A stretch of DNA of 64,000 nt. It comes from Novosphingobium sp. FSW06-99 (GTDB lineage: Bacteria; Pseudomonadota; Alphaproteobacteria; Sphingomonadales; Sphingomonadaceae). The notes beneath the pieces were generated by a model. That model saw nothing but the letters and a program-made list of their open reading frames with translations. It was not told the origin of the DNA and made no database searches. Below, one piece after another: positions 28,128 to 37,336 of the stretch. The stretch is from positions 450,102 through 514,101 of the forward strand of contig NZ_KQ954252.1 in the NCBI RefSeq assembly GCF_001519065.1, in the 5' to 3' direction. The position numbers were made by a program, and so were the translations under genes. How positions within the stretch are numbered: position 1 is the stretch's first letter; each line of letters begins with the position of its first letter.

Positions 28128-29695
28128 TCGTGCCGGCGCTGGTCAAACTGGTCATCTGGGATCTCGATGACACGCTATGGCGCGGAACCCTGGCCGATGG
28201 TGATGATGTGTCGCTGTTTGCCGATCGTGCGCGGTTGATCCGCGACTTGAACGATCGCGGGGTGGTCAACAGCATCTGTTCAAAAAACGACCATGCAAGC
28301 GCCGAGGCGCAATTGCGCCAGCTCGGTCTGTGGGATGCCTTCGTGTTCCCGCATATCGCCTTCACCCCAAAACCCGAAGCGATCCGCCAGATCATCGCCG
28401 ACATGCAATTGCGCGCGGCCAACGTGCTGTTCATCGACGACAATATCCACAATCTCGAAGGCGCGCGCGCCGCTTTGCCCGAGATTCAAATTCTCGACGC
28501 CACCGCCCCCGATGCCGATCGCGTGCTGGCCAGGATCCTTGCCTTACAACCCGTGGGCGCAAGCAGCCGGCTGGCCAAATATCGCCAACTGGAAGCCAGG
28601 GCCCGGGACCGAGCCGCAATTGGCGGTTCTGACGAGGCGTTTTTGCGCGGATGTGCAATCCAGGCCTGCGCGCCGTTTTTGATGGATAACCTGGACTTTG
28701 CACCGCGCATTGCAGAGCTCATCAACCGGTCCAACCAGTTGAACTACACCGCATCGCGCGTTGACGAGACCGAACTGGCCGCCGCGATCATCGATGTGGT
28801 GCGTTACGACAGTTGGTCAATCTTCGCCTGGGACAAATATGGCGATCATGGTCTGGTCGGCTTTGCGATGGTCGATCGCCAAAACCGACGGTTGATCCAC
28901 TTCACCTTTTCCTGCCGTGTGATGCATATGGGGTTGGAGCGCTATGCCGTGGCAAAAATCCTGGAGAAACAGCCTGCCTGCGATTTCTCGAGCCTGCACG
29001 GCAAAGTCGAACTGGCAGGGGCCGACTGGGTTGCCGATGTCTCCTTTCATCACCCCGCCACGCGCGAAAGGCTGATCGCCATGCTCCGGCCCGAGGCCGC
29101 TGGCGAGCACAGCATACGGGTTATGTTTGACTGCCAATCGGGGGGTATCGCCCATTTCAGCCGCCATCGCGCGAAGATGGATTTTGACAACGCGCCGCGC
29201 CTGTTTGCCTTGCGCCACCTCATTCCGGAATGTCTGGAAAGAGAAGGCCTGACCACACCACAATTTGCGCCCTTTCTGGTCTATGGCGCCGGAGTGGATT
29301 ATTCCGATCCCCGCTGGCCTGATATGGTCGAATTCATCGCCGATGGCCGCCTTTTCGCCCATTGCGTCCAATTGCTATGCCAAAGGATCAGCGCCGAACA
29401 GCGCCGCATGATGGTCATCCTGCCGCCCGAAGACGCGCCCGACACGCATTATCGGCCGCATTTGGGTCACACGCGTGCGCGCACTGCTTTGTTCAACGCG
29501 ATCTGGCGGCGCGCCGTTATAGCGCATGCCGGGATCGACATTTTTGAACTGACCGGTTTTGCCTCGCCCAACGATATGCCCGATGTCAGCCATTATTACG
29601 CCGGCTTTCTCGGAAGGCTGGCAGGTGTGGTCGATGGCTGGATTGAACAAGAAATTGCGGCTGACCGACACCTTGAGAATCCGCCGATCAATTGA
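28124..29695 (+). CDS. FkbH-like HAD-IIIC family protein
   Basis: A 523-residue protein with the HAD phosphatase nucleophile motif at the N-terminus (IWDLDDTLWRG, residues 11-21), the Lys/Asp motif FIDDNIHNLEGAR, and an acyltransferase-like second half (INRSNQLNYTASR). FkbH proteins load glyceryl units onto acyl carrier proteins in polyketide and glycan pathways. Translation is coupled to the PhyH gene. No acyl carrier protein, ketosynthase or glycosyltransferase is nearby, so the pair is an orphan biosynthetic module. The frame continues through a His-rich C-terminal tail of unclear role. Confidence 0.82.
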   Translation: MIVPALVKLVIWDLDDTLWRGTLADGDDVSLFADRARLIRDLNDRGVVNSICSKNDHASAEAQLRQLGLWDAFVFPHIAFTPKPEAIRQIIADMQLRAANVLFIDDNIHNLEGARAALPEIQILDATAPDADRVLARILALQPVGASSRLAKYRQLEARARDRAAIGGSDEAFLRGCAIQACAPFLMDNLDFAPRIAELINRSNQLNYTASRVDETELAAAIIDVVRYDSWSIFAWDKYGDHGLVGFAMVDRQNRRLIHFTFSCRVMHMGLERYAVAKILEKQPACDFSSLHGKVELAGADWVADVSFHHPATRERLIAMLRPEAAGEHSIRVMFDCQSGGIAHFSRHRAKMDFDNAPRLFALRHLIPECLEREGLTTPQFAPFLVYGAGVDYSDPRWPDMVEFIADGRLFAHCVQLLCQRISAEQRRMMVILPPEDAPDTHYRPHLGHTRARTALFNAIWRRAVIAHAGIDIFELTGFASPNDMPDVSHYYAGFLGRLAGVVDGWIEQEIAADRHLENPPIN

Positions 29696-29728
29696 TTTTG
29701 CTGTTTTGGCGCACGGACTGTTGCAACG

Positions 29729-30187
<459 letters not shown>

Positions 30188-30346
30188 CTATGTCCTCGCG
30201 GTAAGCGTGACCGTGTCGTCTGGGACGAGGCGAACCGGCGGGTGTGTCCCGAAACGCCATTGCGTTGCGTTGAGCTTGCGCGTGAAGGATTGTGATATCG
30301 GTAAAGAGCGTAAACGCCCATCGATGGATGCGGCCGCCCTTGGCAG

Positions 30347-30604
30347 TTATCCCCCGCTGAGCGCCTGAAGAATGACGACGTCATCGTGTGGTGACAAGAT
30401 CGCACCCAGGTCGAACGTCTGTATGCCATTGACGAAACAGCGCATATGGCGCCGAAATCGGTCCTGCTCATCGATCACGCGAAAGCGAATGCCGGGGTAA
30501 TGTTCGTCCAGCCATTCGAAAAGTTCGCCAACGGTGCCCGCTTCCGCCACCACTTGGGCAGTGCCGGTATAGGATTTGAGCACATCAGGAATGAGCACGT
30601 TCAC
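30347..30604 (-). CDS. MoaD/ThiS-family sulfur-carrier-like protein
   Basis: An 85-residue beta-grasp protein beginning VNVLIPDVLKSYTG and ending in ILQALSGG. The terminal Gly-Gly is the hallmark of MoaD/ThiS carriers, which are adenylated and thiocarboxylated there. GTG 30604 overlaps the stop of the preceding Asp-box gene by 4 bases (GTGA), fixing the start and coupling translation. It is too isolated from moa or thi genes to assign a cofactor pathway. Pairs of a MoaD-like protein with a BNR/Asp-box propeller recur in bacteria, which suggests a shared but uncharacterised function. Confidence 0.8.
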   Translation of the reverse strand: MNVLIPDVLKSYTGTAQVVAEAGTVGELFEWLDEHYPGIRFRVIDEQDRFRRHMRCFVNGIQTFDLGAILSPHDDVVILQALSGG

Positions 30605-31728
30605 GCCAGCACCCCGATTTCCAGGGCATAGATCGACGGCAGGTGCTCGGCCAGCATCGACCAGTTCGCACCCTCGTCGACGCTCGACCAGATGCTGCCG
30701 CTGGTGGTGCCGAGGTACAGCCCGGGTTGGTCGCAAGTGTCGCCGGTCATGGCCTGACGCAGCACTGTCCACCAGGCATGGCTTTTGGGTAAACCGGCAT
30801 CCTGCCGTTGCCAGCTTTCCCCTCCGTTACGGGTCCGATAGACCGCAGGCATGCCTCCCGGACTCGTGCGCGGCCAGACATCGGTCCCGTCCATCGGAAA
30901 CACCCAGGCGGTGTCGGCATCGGTCGGGTGGACCACGATCGGAAAGCCGATGTCGCCAACCGCCGCGGGCATGGCACGGCCGACGCGGTGCCACTGGTCC
31001 GACGGGCGATCGATACGGTAGATGCCGCAATGGTTCTGCTGATAGAGCCGATCGGGGTTCGCGGGGCAGATCGCCAGGCAGTGTGGGTCGTGGAACTGGA
31101 TCTGGCCGGGATCCATGCCAGCCACGATTTCGAGACCCTCGACCAGCGGTGCCCAGCTTTTCCCCGCATCGCGCGATTCATGCACACCACCGCTCGACAT
31201 GCCAATGTAAAGGTGACCGGCGTCGCGCGGATCAACCAGCACCGAATGCAGCTTTGGGCCGTCAGGCGTACCGTCCTGCGGCCCGCCCATCCAATCGCGA
31301 TACTGCGGATTGTCGTTAAGCCCGCTGACTTCTTCCCAGTTAACTCCGCCATCCTCGCTACGGAACAGCCCGTGCGGCGAGGTGCCAGCGTACCAGACGC
31401 CGGGCTCACTGGGGTGGCCCGGGGTGAGCCAAAATGTATGATCGACGCTGCGCCCGATTGTGCCCACCGGCGCCTTGGCAAAGGCGGGCGGACGCTTCGC
31501 CTCGCTCCAGGTCTTGCCGAGGTCGGTTGAGCGGAAGATCGTCGGCCCAAGGTGGCCGGTCTTTGCCGCGGCCAGTAAAGTCACGCGATCGCGGGGATCG
31601 AGCACAAGGTGGTGAATGACGTGGCCGAGGAAATGCGGGCCATCGACCTGCCATTGGCGACGCGCATCGTCGCCATGATAGATCCAGGCGCCCTTCTTGG
31701 TGGCAACCAGCAAGGCCAAAGCACCCAT
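30601..31728 (-). CDS. Asp-box (BNR) repeat beta-propeller protein
   Basis: A 375-residue cytoplasmic protein with no signal peptide. At least five Asp-box turns are visible: FRSTDLGKTW, FRSEDGGVNW, HESRDAGKSW, YRTRNGGESW and IWSSVDEGANW, the last slightly aberrant. This architecture is shared by sialidases, sortilin-like and photosystem assembly proteins. The Arg triad and Tyr/Glu pair needed for sialidase cannot be confirmed here, so an enzymatic role is unproven. ATG 31728 has GGGGGA 8 bases upstream; the TTG at 31743 lies inside that ribosome site. It is followed with a 4-base overlap by the MoaD-like gene. Confidence 0.8.
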   Translation of the reverse strand: MGALALLVATKKGAWIYHGDDARRQWQVDGPHFLGHVIHHLVLDPRDRVTLLAAAKTGHLGPTIFRSTDLGKTWSEAKRPPAFAKAPVGTIGRSVDHTFWLTPGHPSEPGVWYAGTSPHGLFRSEDGGVNWEEVSGLNDNPQYRDWMGGPQDGTPDGPKLHSVLVDPRDAGHLYIGMSSGGVHESRDAGKSWAPLVEGLEIVAGMDPGQIQFHDPHCLAICPANPDRLYQQNHCGIYRIDRPSDQWHRVGRAMPAAVGDIGFPIVVHPTDADTAWVFPMDGTDVWPRTSPGGMPAVYRTRNGGESWQRQDAGLPKSHAWWTVLRQAMTGDTCDQPGLYLGTTSGSIWSSVDEGANWSMLAEHLPSIYALEIGVLA

Positions 31729-32608
31729 CCAGCGTTCCCCCAACGGCTAGGCGCGGACCAATGGCGATATCGCAAAGGGCGGCGCGGTGTGGTCGTCGCC
31801 GAAGTAAATACTCGATCAGCCAGCCGCACGGAACAGCAGATTTGCGTGACCGGCGGTAGAGCACATTCGCCGAAATGGCGTGGCATCTCAGATCCACGCG
31901 CGGCGGCGGCAGCGACGGCGCTGTTGTGATCGATGACAAGGTCTTTGCCCCGAGGGTCCCGTCGCATGGGGCACAAAAGGAGTTACCTGATGGGCTGGTC
32001 GCACGGGATGAGTTTGCCGGAATGATTGGGGAAGATGCCATCAATGAAATGAAGCTGTCCGCATGCGTGCCGAGATTTCTCTCCCTGCACGTGGCAAGCA
32101 TGATGGTCGAAAACCGATCCGATAACATTTGTCCCCGGCCAGGGTCACAGACAATCCTCGAAGGCGTCTGGGACAGGAAAGCGACGAGGAGGCTCTGGTG
32201 ATCAAGCACAGTTGAGCGATGGCTGAGGGCCAAGCCGGGCGGTGTTCGATCCAGCGGCGGTGCTGCCTGGCATGGCGCTTTGCCTCGATCTGTGCGGTAA
32301 CGCGCGCCCACAGCGGAGATACGTTGGCGTTCGTGCGACGGCCACGGCTGAGCCGGGCGAGACCGACGGGCGCACCGCGCGGACGACGTCGAATTGCAGC
32401 CGGGTGCGGTTCTCGCGGTTTTCACTCCGATCGTCGGTTCGGTGGTTGGTGAGCGACGCCCGAAAGCACCTCGGGTGCTAAACTTGGCAGGGGCCCTGCC
32501 GACAGGCACACGACATGTGATCTCGGCGCATCCAGGCCAATCGCCGCGATCGTGCCAGGTAGAACGCTGGCGATTGGCTGCACTATAACGTGGGCAAGAA
32601 ACGGGCCG
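31729..32608. other. Region without recognisable gene, possibly decayed
   Basis: Eight hundred and eighty bases in which several frames are open in short stretches on both strands but none gives a convincing protein. A plus-strand frame at 31875-32201 has a moderately protein-like middle (DGLVARDEFAGMIGEDAINE) but no ribosome-binding site or recognised family. Gene decay is likely, since a truncated kinase lies close by. Confidence 0.4.
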
Positions 32609-33322
32609 TCAGTCTGCGTTGCCTGTCGTCTCGGGATCGTGCTTGCGCGGAAGCGCTCTGGACCAACGGGCATCCAGCAGGGCTTGAGCATTGTCACCCT
32701 TTACGCGTGAGACAAGCGAGACACCGTGCAGAATGACGCTGTGGCTGCCGAACCAGCCCGCCGACATACTATAGCCGATGTCGTAGAGCGCGACATCCGT
32801 GTGCTCGTCGCCATCCAACACAAAGCGCGTGGTGATCGCGACAGGAAGTTGGGCATCGCCGTGGCTGTTGTCCGGCAAGTGGGCGGCCCCGCGTGCCCTG
32901 ATCAGAGCGTGTTCGAACCAGGCAGCGTCGATCCGCGGCTCGCCCGTGGTGTCCGCCGGGGGCACTCCGAGCGCGCTGGGAAATGCGATGTGCTGATCCT
33001 GCACCGACTGCTCGCTTGAGGCCGGTTTGAGGATCAGTTCACGTCTGCTGGCACTCGTGGCGGCGAGCACCAACGTCCCGGAATGCGCGGCGGCCTTGTT
33101 CGCCTCGGCAGCCTTCTGGGCCTGATCGGCGTTGCGCTGGCTCCAGTTGCTCCAAAACGTCAGCGCGGAAATAAGCACTGCGATCACTGTCAGCACTTCG
33201 CCGAACGTAATCCAGCGCCGGCGGGTCGCCGCAGCCTCCGCCTTGGCGGCGGCGCTCGATTCGGGGCGGGGAGAGCTGTCGGTCACGGCGGCGTTTCCAC
33301 CACCTGTGGCAGGGGCCGTCAA
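32609..33322 (-). CDS. Hypothetical single-pass membrane protein
   Basis: A 237-residue protein of unknown function. Residues 1-36 are Ala/Ser/Pro-rich and basic near the end, followed by one transmembrane helix (ITFGEVLTVIAVLISALTFW, about 38-57) and a short coiled-coil-like stretch (SQRNADQAQKAAEANKAAA). The remainder looks like a soluble domain with beta-strands (HTDVALYDIGYSMSAGW, GSHSVILHGVSLV). The topology predicts an N-in, C-out protein with a periplasmic domain. No catalytic motif is apparent. No coupled neighbour is visible. Confidence 0.65.
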   Translation of the reverse strand: MTAPATGGGNAAVTDSSPRPESSAAAKAEAAATRRRWITFGEVLTVIAVLISALTFWSNWSQRNADQAQKAAEANKAAAHSGTLVLAATSASRRELILKPASSEQSVQDQHIAFPSALGVPPADTTGEPRIDAAWFEHALIRARGAAHLPDNSHGDAQLPVAITTRFVLDGDEHTDVALYDIGYSMSAGWFGSHSVILHGVSLVSRVKGDNAQALLDARWSRALPRKHDPETTGNAD

Positions 33323-33469
33323 GCCGGGGCCTTATCAACAGTGACGCATCACCCATAGCGGCATGCGCAACACGGCGATACCCCGCTGAAGCTGCTACAT
33401 GAAACGCGCGCAATGTGCGGCGAATGGCCCGGGACGAAGACGGTGCAGCGCCGTTGAAATCCAACAAAG

Positions 33470-34177
33470 TCAGGCGGGGATGTCTGTACCTTGCGGATGG
33501 AACCGGTGGCGACCGAAGAAGCGGTCGATTTCCCGCTGTTCCGGGGTCTTGCCGGTGAAGATCTCAACGTAATTTGCAATGCGCGGCATGCGGACCTCGG
33601 GGGCTTCGACGGTCTGCATGCTGATATAGCCGATCTGCGTAAGATAGACCGTGCGGGCGCGCACGTCGGCCTCGATCGGCGGGTAGCCAAAGCGTTTGTA
33701 CATCGCGGCGATGGCCTCGATCCTTAGCTGGTCGGCGACCTTGATCTCGGCGGCGACTGCCTCGCTCTGCAGCGCCCAACTGCGCACCGCGAATTCGAAC
33801 TTGGTGTCGAAAAGGCCTGAATTGAGCCAGCAGTCGAACAAGTTCAGCGTCGCTTCGACCACGCTTTCGGCATAAGCCTCGGCCTGGCGCAAGATCGCCC
33901 CGGTGTTGCGGTCGCGCCAGCGTTCGAGCAGCGCGTCGAGCAGTTCCTCGCGATCGGTAAAGAACCAGTAGAAACTGGTGCGCGACAGCTTCAGCCGTTT
34001 TGACAGCGGCTGGATCATCACCGCCGCCACGCCTTGTTGCAGGAACAGGTCACAGGCCGCGTCGAGCCACAAATCGCGCGAACCGCGCCCGTTGGCATCA
34101 GGTTCTGCCTTGCCGTTGGCGCGGCGCGCTTTGACGGCGCGCTTTTGCGTCGCCTCGTTTTCCGCGTGTACAGACAT
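33470..34177 (-). CDS. TetR-family transcriptional regulator
   Basis: A 235-residue TetR regulator. After a basic, flexible N-terminus (KRAVKARRANGKAEP) comes the helix-turn-helix, ACDLFLQQGVAAVMIQPLSK then LKLSRTSFYWFFTDREELL, and a mostly helical ligand-binding domain. ATG 34177 is favoured since AAGGGA lies six bases upstream; ATG 34183 is too close to that site. It is divergent from the demethylase gene with a 64-base gap, the classic arrangement for direct control, so it is the probable sensor of a betaine or N-methyl amine. Confidence 0.9.
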   Translation of the reverse strand: MSVHAENEATQKRAVKARRANGKAEPDANGRGSRDLWLDAACDLFLQQGVAAVMIQPLSKRLKLSRTSFYWFFTDREELLDALLERWRDRNTGAILRQAEAYAESVVEATLNLFDCWLNSGLFDTKFEFAVRSWALQSEAVAAEIKVADQLRIEAIAAMYKRFGYPPIEADVRARTVYLTQIGYISMQTVEAPEVRMPRIANYVEIFTGKTPEQREIDRFFGRHRFHPQGTDIPA

Positions 34178-34241
34178 GACCATTCCCTTGACGCTACTGA
34201 ACAGATGTGGTGTTTCTGGCAAAACTCATGAAGGCCCCACC

Positions 34242-36290
34242 ATGTCGCGTGACCCCCTGCTGCAGCCCTATACGATCAAACATCTGACATTGCGCAACCG
34301 CATAATTACCACCGCGCACGAACCTGCCTATTCGCAGGACGGTATCCCGACCGAACTCTATCGCGCCTATCATGTGGAACGTGCGCGCGCCGGGATTGCC
34401 CTGACGATGACCGCAGGGTCTGCCTCGACATCGCTCGACAGTCCGCCGGTGTTCAGCAATCTTCTGATGTGGAAAGACGAAATCGTGCCCTGGCTGCGCC
34501 AGATGGCCGATGCCGTGCACGACGAAGGCGCGGCGATCATGATCCAGTTGTCGCATCTGGGCCGTCGTACGCGCTGGGACAAAGCCGACTGGCTGCCCGT
34601 CGTATCGCCCTCGCTGGCGCGCGAACCGGCGCACCGCGCTTTCCCCAAACGGATCGAGGACTGGGACATGGACCGCATCATTGCGGACTATGTCGCGGCC
34701 GCGCAGCGGGTCAAGGCTGCCGGGCTCGACGGCATCGAGTTCGAAGCCTATGGCCATTTGCTCGATCAGTTCTGGTCGCCGCTGACCAACGATCTTCCCG
34801 CGCCATGGGGCGGCGATCTCGACAATCGCATGCGCTTCGGGTTCGCCATGCTGGCCGCCGTGCGCGAAGCGGTCGGGCCCGACATGTTGCTCGGCGTGCG
34901 CTATTCGGTCGATGAAACGGTCGCTGGCGGTTATGACGAAACCGACGGCATGGCGATGTCGCGGCGACTGGCGGATTCCGGGCTGGTCGATTTTCTCAAT
35001 GTCGTGCGCGGCAACATCGCCCATGACGCCGGACTGACCGACATGATCCCGATCCAGGGCATGCGCAGCGCGCCGCATCTCGATGTCGCGCGGCGCGTGC
35101 GCGAAGCGACCGGACTGCCGGTGTTCCATGCCGCCAAGATCCAGGATGTCGCCTCGGCCCGCTATGCGGTCGAAAGCGGTGCGGTCGATATGATCGGGAT
35201 GACCCGCGCGCACATGGCCGACCCCCATATCGTGCGCAAGATCGTGGCCGGGCGCGAACACGAGATCCGGCCCTGCGTTGGCGCCAATTATTGCCTCGAC
35301 CGGATATATCAGGGCGGCGCGGCCTATTGCATCCACAACCCCGCGACCGGGCGCGAATTGACCATGCCGCACGACGTTGCGCGCGCCGACGTGGCGCGCA
35401 AAGTGGTGGTGATCGGCGCCGGTCCCGCCGGGCTTGAGGCCGCGCGCGTCGCGTCGGCGCGCGGGCACGACGTCGTGGTGTTCGAAGCGGCGAGCCAGGC
35501 CGGCGGGCAAGTCCGCCTGACCGCGCAGAGCCCGCGCCGCAAGGAGATGATCCAGATCATCGACTGGCGGCTGGACCGTTGCGTCAGCCAGGGCGTGCGC
35601 TTTGCCTTCAACACCTGGGCCGATGCGCAGACTGTCCTGGCCGAAGCGCCCGACGTGGTGATCGTCGCCACCGGCGGTATCGCCGACACCGTCCCGCTCG
35701 AACGCGGGGGCGATCTGGTGGTTACCGCGTGGGATATCCTGTCGGGCGATGCCCGGCCCGGCGCCGAAGTGCTGGTCTATGACGATGCCGGCGATCATGC
35801 CGGGCTCCAGGCCGCCGAACTGGCCGCCGCAGCGGGCGCGAAAGTCGAGATCATGACGCCCGATCGCAGCTTTGCCCCCGAAGTCATGGCGATGAATCTG
35901 GTGCCCTATATGCGCGCGCTGCAACCGCGCGACACCACGTTTACCGTGACGTACACGCTGACCGCGGTCGAGCGCGTCGGCAATCGGCTGAAAGCGACGA
36001 TCGGCAGCGATTACGGCAGGATCGAACAGCATCGCATGTTCGATCAGATCGTGGTCAATCATGGCACGGTGCCGCTCGACGAACTCTATTTCGAGCTCAA
36101 GCCGTTGTCGAGCAACCTCGGTGCGGTCGACTATGCGGCGCTGGTTGCGGGCCAGCCGCAAGGCCGCGCGCGTGAGGCGGGGCGCAATCCCGCCGGGCAG
36201 TTCGAGCTGTACCGTATCGGCGATGCCGTTTCGTCGCGCAACACGCATGCGGCGATCTATGACGCGCTGCGACTGGTCAAGGATCTGTGA
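34242..36290 (+). CDS. Old-Yellow-Enzyme family demethylase (DgcA / N-methylproline demethylase-like)
   Basis: A 682-residue two-part flavoprotein. Residues 1-~360 form the FMN TIM barrel (LTLRNRIITTAHEPAYSQDG, IMIQLSHLGRRT, DGIEFEAYGHLLDQFWSP, MIGMTRAHMADPHI). A Cys-containing linker follows (CVGANYC ... YCIHNP), then a FAD/NAD domain beginning VVVIGAGPAGLEAARVAS. The general plan matches 2,4-dienoyl-CoA reductase and, in sequence style, dimethylglycine and N-methylproline demethylases. The iron-sulfur Cys set is reduced compared with the reductase (see findings). Start ATG 34242 follows GAAGG. Together with the GbcAB-like pair downstream it would complete stepwise demethylation of a betaine. 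Confidence 0.82.
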   Translation: MSRDPLLQPYTIKHLTLRNRIITTAHEPAYSQDGIPTELYRAYHVERARAGIALTMTAGSASTSLDSPPVFSNLLMWKDEIVPWLRQMADAVHDEGAAIMIQLSHLGRRTRWDKADWLPVVSPSLAREPAHRAFPKRIEDWDMDRIIADYVAAAQRVKAAGLDGIEFEAYGHLLDQFWSPLTNDLPAPWGGDLDNRMRFGFAMLAAVREAVGPDMLLGVRYSVDETVAGGYDETDGMAMSRRLADSGLVDFLNVVRGNIAHDAGLTDMIPIQGMRSAPHLDVARRVREATGLPVFHAAKIQDVASARYAVESGAVDMIGMTRAHMADPHIVRKIVAGREHEIRPCVGANYCLDRIYQGGAAYCIHNPATGRELTMPHDVARADVARKVVVIGAGPAGLEAARVASARGHDVVVFEAASQAGGQVRLTAQSPRRKEMIQIIDWRLDRCVSQGVRFAFNTWADAQTVLAEAPDVVIVATGGIADTVPLERGGDLVVTAWDILSGDARPGAEVLVYDDAGDHAGLQAAELAAAAGAKVEIMTPDRSFAPEVMAMNLVPYMRALQPRDTTFTVTYTLTAVERVGNRLKATIGSDYGRIEQHRMFDQIVVNHGTVPLDELYFELKPLSSNLGAVDYAALVAGQPQGRAREAGRNPAGQFELYRIGDAVSSRNTHAAIYDALRLVKDL

Positions 36291-37217
36291 TCAGCCGGTC
36301 GGCGCGGCGAGCTGGTCTGCCAGCCACCGCGCCACCAGTTCGCCCATCGGATCGGGCCGGCGGTGTGCGGGTAGCAGCACGTTGTAGGTGCCGTGTGGCA
36401 GGACCTCGCGCGTGCCCAGCCGCACCAGGCTGCCATCGGCCAGGAACCGGTCGCACAGGGCCTGCCAGCCGAGCGCGACCCCCTGACCGGCGCGCGCAGC
36501 CTCGATCGCATCGGTGTAATGGTTGAAGCGCATTGCGGGCGCGGGCATCGAACCGCGCAGGCCCGCATGCGCGAACCAGTCGGCCCACGAATACCATTGC
36601 CGGTCGGAAACATCGTTTTCGATCAGGTCGCGCGGTGCGGCAATGTACCGGTCGGCATCGCCTGCGTATTCCGCTGCGATCCGTGCGGCAAAGGCGGGGG
36701 CGCAAACCGGAAACAGCACGTCGCTGCGCTGCGCGATGACGCGACCATCGGCAAACGGCGGAATGCCGAACCGCACCACCACATCGACTTCGCGGGCTTC
36801 GAGCCCGATGCGGTCGTCGCGCGCGACCATGCGCAGTTGCGCCATCGGCACGGCATCGCGAAACGCGCGTAACCGGGGCATCAGCCACAGCGTCGAAAAG
36901 GCCAGCGTGGTGCCGATCGTCACGACCGTGTCGCGCACCCGCGCCCGCGCCTGTTCGACGCTGGTGCGAATGCCGGTGAAGCTGACGCCGAGCGCGGCGG
37001 TGAGCGCAAGGCATGTCTCGGTCGGCTCGATGGCGCGGTGACGGCGGTGGAACAGCAATTGGCCCAGTTCGGTTTCCAGCGCACTGATCTGTCGGCTGAC
37101 GGCGGCCTGTGTCACGCCAAGCTCGACCGCGGCCAGCGTGATCGAGCGATGGCGCGCGGCTGCCTCCAGCGCCAGCAGCGCGCTCATCGACGGAATGCTT
37201 TTGCGGAAATGGGCCAT
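36291..37217 (-). CDS. LysR-family transcriptional regulator (GcvA-like)
   Basis: A 308-residue LysR regulator of the GcvA subgroup. The N-terminus reads FRKSIPSMSALLALEAAARH, then SITLAAVELGVTQAAVSRQI as the recognition helix region, and the effector domain contains IGTTLAFSTLWLMPRL and VVVRFG. Its stop abuts that of the demethylase gene (convergent, no gap). ATG 37217 is preferred over ATG 37307. It is divergent from the Rieske gene, and the 119-base interval contains a perfect 9-base inverted repeat that is its likely binding site. Confidence 0.9.
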   Translation of the reverse strand: MAHFRKSIPSMSALLALEAAARHRSITLAAVELGVTQAAVSRQISALETELGQLLFHRRHRAIEPTETCLALTAALGVSFTGIRTSVEQARARVRDTVVTIGTTLAFSTLWLMPRLRAFRDAVPMAQLRMVARDDRIGLEAREVDVVVRFGIPPFADGRVIAQRSDVLFPVCAPAFAARIAAEYAGDADRYIAAPRDLIENDVSDRQWYSWADWFAHAGLRGSMPAPAMRFNHYTDAIEAARAGQGVALGWQALCDRFLADGSLVRLGTREVLPHGTYNVLLPAHRRPDPMGELVARWLADQLAAPTG

Positions 37218-37235
37218 TGCAGGGGTTTGCCTGCC

Positions 37236-37269
37236 ATTCGCATTACTTTTACTCAAGTGAAATGCGAAT
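37236..37269. promoter_or_regulatory. LysR-type operator palindrome
   Basis: ATTCGCATT at 37236-37244 and AATGCGAAT at 37261-37269 are a perfect inverted repeat with a 16-base spacer. It lies between the divergent LysR and Rieske oxygenase genes, 18 bases from the LysR start and 67 from the oxygenase start. This is the expected place and type for a LysR recognition site. Confidence 0.65.
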
Positions 37270-37336
37270 CTTTCTGCCGTTGAAGCGTGGTGCGTCCTGA
37301 CGGACATTCACGGTTCCCCGCATCGATGGAGGCACC

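Noticed and set aside
31406..32509. 367-codon minus-strand frame
   Set aside because: It overlaps the Asp-box gene in another frame, its product is Arg/Pro/Ser-rich, and there is no ribosome-binding site.
34194..36248. 684-codon minus-strand frame
   Set aside because: It is antisense to the demethylase gene, with no recognisable motif.
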